Positions 5,710 through 6,159 of a stretch of DNA of 6,159 nucleotides are shown piece after piece. The position numbers and the translations under genes are program-made. Each line of letters starts with the position of its first letter. Positions within the stretch are counted from its first letter, which is position 1. This DNA comes from Candidatus Dadabacteria bacterium. GTDB taxonomy: Bacteria > Desulfobacterota_D > UBA1144 > Nemesobacterales > UBA2774. The notes under the pieces are model-generated. The model was not told the origin of the DNA. It ran no database searches and saw only the letters and a list, made by a program, of their open reading frames with translations. Location: contig DAOVUC010000104.1 in the NCBI GenBank assembly GCA_030632765.1, positions 1 to 6,159 of the forward strand. The letters run 5' to 3'.

Positions 5710-6159
5710 ATGCTCAGCAAAGAAATACAGGACGCTCTAAACAATCAGATAAAGAACGAGTACTTTTCTTCATACACATATCTTTCCATGGCAGCTTACT
5801 GCGAATCTATTAATATGCAGGGTTTTGCAACTTGGATGAGAAAGCAGAGCGAGGAAGAACTTGCGCACGCTATGAGGCTCTTTGATTACATCATTAACCG
5901 CGACGGACGTGTCGTACTTCACCCGATAGATAAACCACAGTCAAAGTTCAAGTCTTTAAAAGAGATATTCCAGATAGTTCTGGATCACGAAAGAGAGGTT
6001 ACCGGGATGATAAACAAGCTCTATGAACAGGCGATCAGCGAAAACGATCATGCCACCTCTGTAGAATTACAGTGGTTTATACAGGAGCAGGTAGAAGAGG
6101 AAAAAAGCGCAAATGAGATTTTAGATAAACTAAAATTGGCGGGCGATAACAGTTCCGCC
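5710..6159 (+). CDS. ftnA: Bacterial non-haem ferritin (FtnA type), 3' end cut by the window
   Basis: Ferritin oxidises Fe(II) and stores iron in a 24-subunit cytoplasmic shell. The 150 codons present run to the window edge without a stop, so only the last part is missing; family members are about 165-180 aa. The four-helix ferritin pattern is clear: NEYFSSYTYLSMA (16-28), the helix with E49, E50 and H53 (SEEELAHAMRLFDYI), E94 in DHERE, and QWFIQEQVEEE (121-131). The di-iron ligands E17, E50, H53, E94 and Q127, and the third-site residues E49, E126 and E130, fall at the same numbers as in Escherichia coli FtnA. This makes a catalytically competent ferritin likely, rather than bacterioferritin or Dps; the haem methionine of bacterioferritin was not identified. 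ATG 5710 has a strong GGAGG at 5700-5704, five bases upstream. It is the only plus-strand gene in the window and is divergent from the MFS gene. Confidence 0.95.
   Translation, partial: MLSKEIQDALNNQIKNEYFSSYTYLSMAAYCESINMQGFATWMRKQSEEELAHAMRLFDYIINRDGRVVLHPIDKPQSKFKSLKEIFQIVLDHEREVTGMINKLYEQAISENDHATSVELQWFIQEQVEEEKSANEILDKLKLAGDNSSA

Noticed and set aside
1..6159. CRISPR arrays, insertion sequences, tRNA or rRNA genes
   Set aside because: No spaced repeats, transposase-like frames, terminal repeats or cloverleaf/rRNA sequence seen on either strand.

Overview
The window carries a bacterial chromosomal replication-origin locus. Read on the minus strand the order is: an Atg22/UMF1-type MFS transporter, dnaA, dnaN, and a comF-family phosphoribosyltransferase gene. 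A bacterial ferritin gene leaves in the opposite direction at the right edge and is cut off by the window end. The DNA is visibly AT-rich, uses Shine-Dalgarno sites of the GGAGG/AGGAG type, and has at least one TTG start (dnaA). Nothing seen here fixes the phylum. The ferritin, the UMF1-type permease and the DnaA N-terminal extension fit a free-living, probably Gram-negative-type bacterium, but that is inference.

Region by region. Positions 1-37 hold nothing recognisable. Positions 38-782 hold comF, broken by a single-base frameshift at about 702-703. Positions 783-893 are a gap that stays open in the dnaN frame. dnaN (894-1994) is intact. The 257-base dnaA-dnaN gap (1995-2251) is a textbook origin core of the Bacillus subtilis type: AT-rich stretch, six DnaA-trio triplets, a short GC-rich step, two tandem DnaA boxes, and more boxes beyond. 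dnaA (2252-3755) is complete in content but frameshifted at a run of six G. The 355-base gap upstream of dnaA (3756-4110) holds a good sigma70-type promoter, two perfect DnaA boxes and AT-rich DNA, so the origin looks bipartite around dnaA. The transporter (4111-5337, probably starting at 5385) lacks a standard start codon at the place where its homology and Shine-Dalgarno site say it should begin. Positions 5386-5709 form a divergent intergenic region. Ferritin starts at 5710 and continues past the window end.

How the parts work together: DnaA binds the boxes on both sides of its own gene, assembles on the DnaA-trios to open the AT-rich DNA next to dnaN, and probably represses its own promoter. 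DnaN is the sliding clamp for the replisome loaded there. ComF, the transporter and ferritin are neighbours with no evident role in initiation.

I found no undescribed system here. The points most worth a second look are the very clean DnaA-trio element, the two one-base frameshifts (dnaA and comF, each repaired by removing one G on the coding strand), and the apparent ATC start of the transporter. The frameshifts look more like sequencing or assembly errors than biology, because dnaA is essential.
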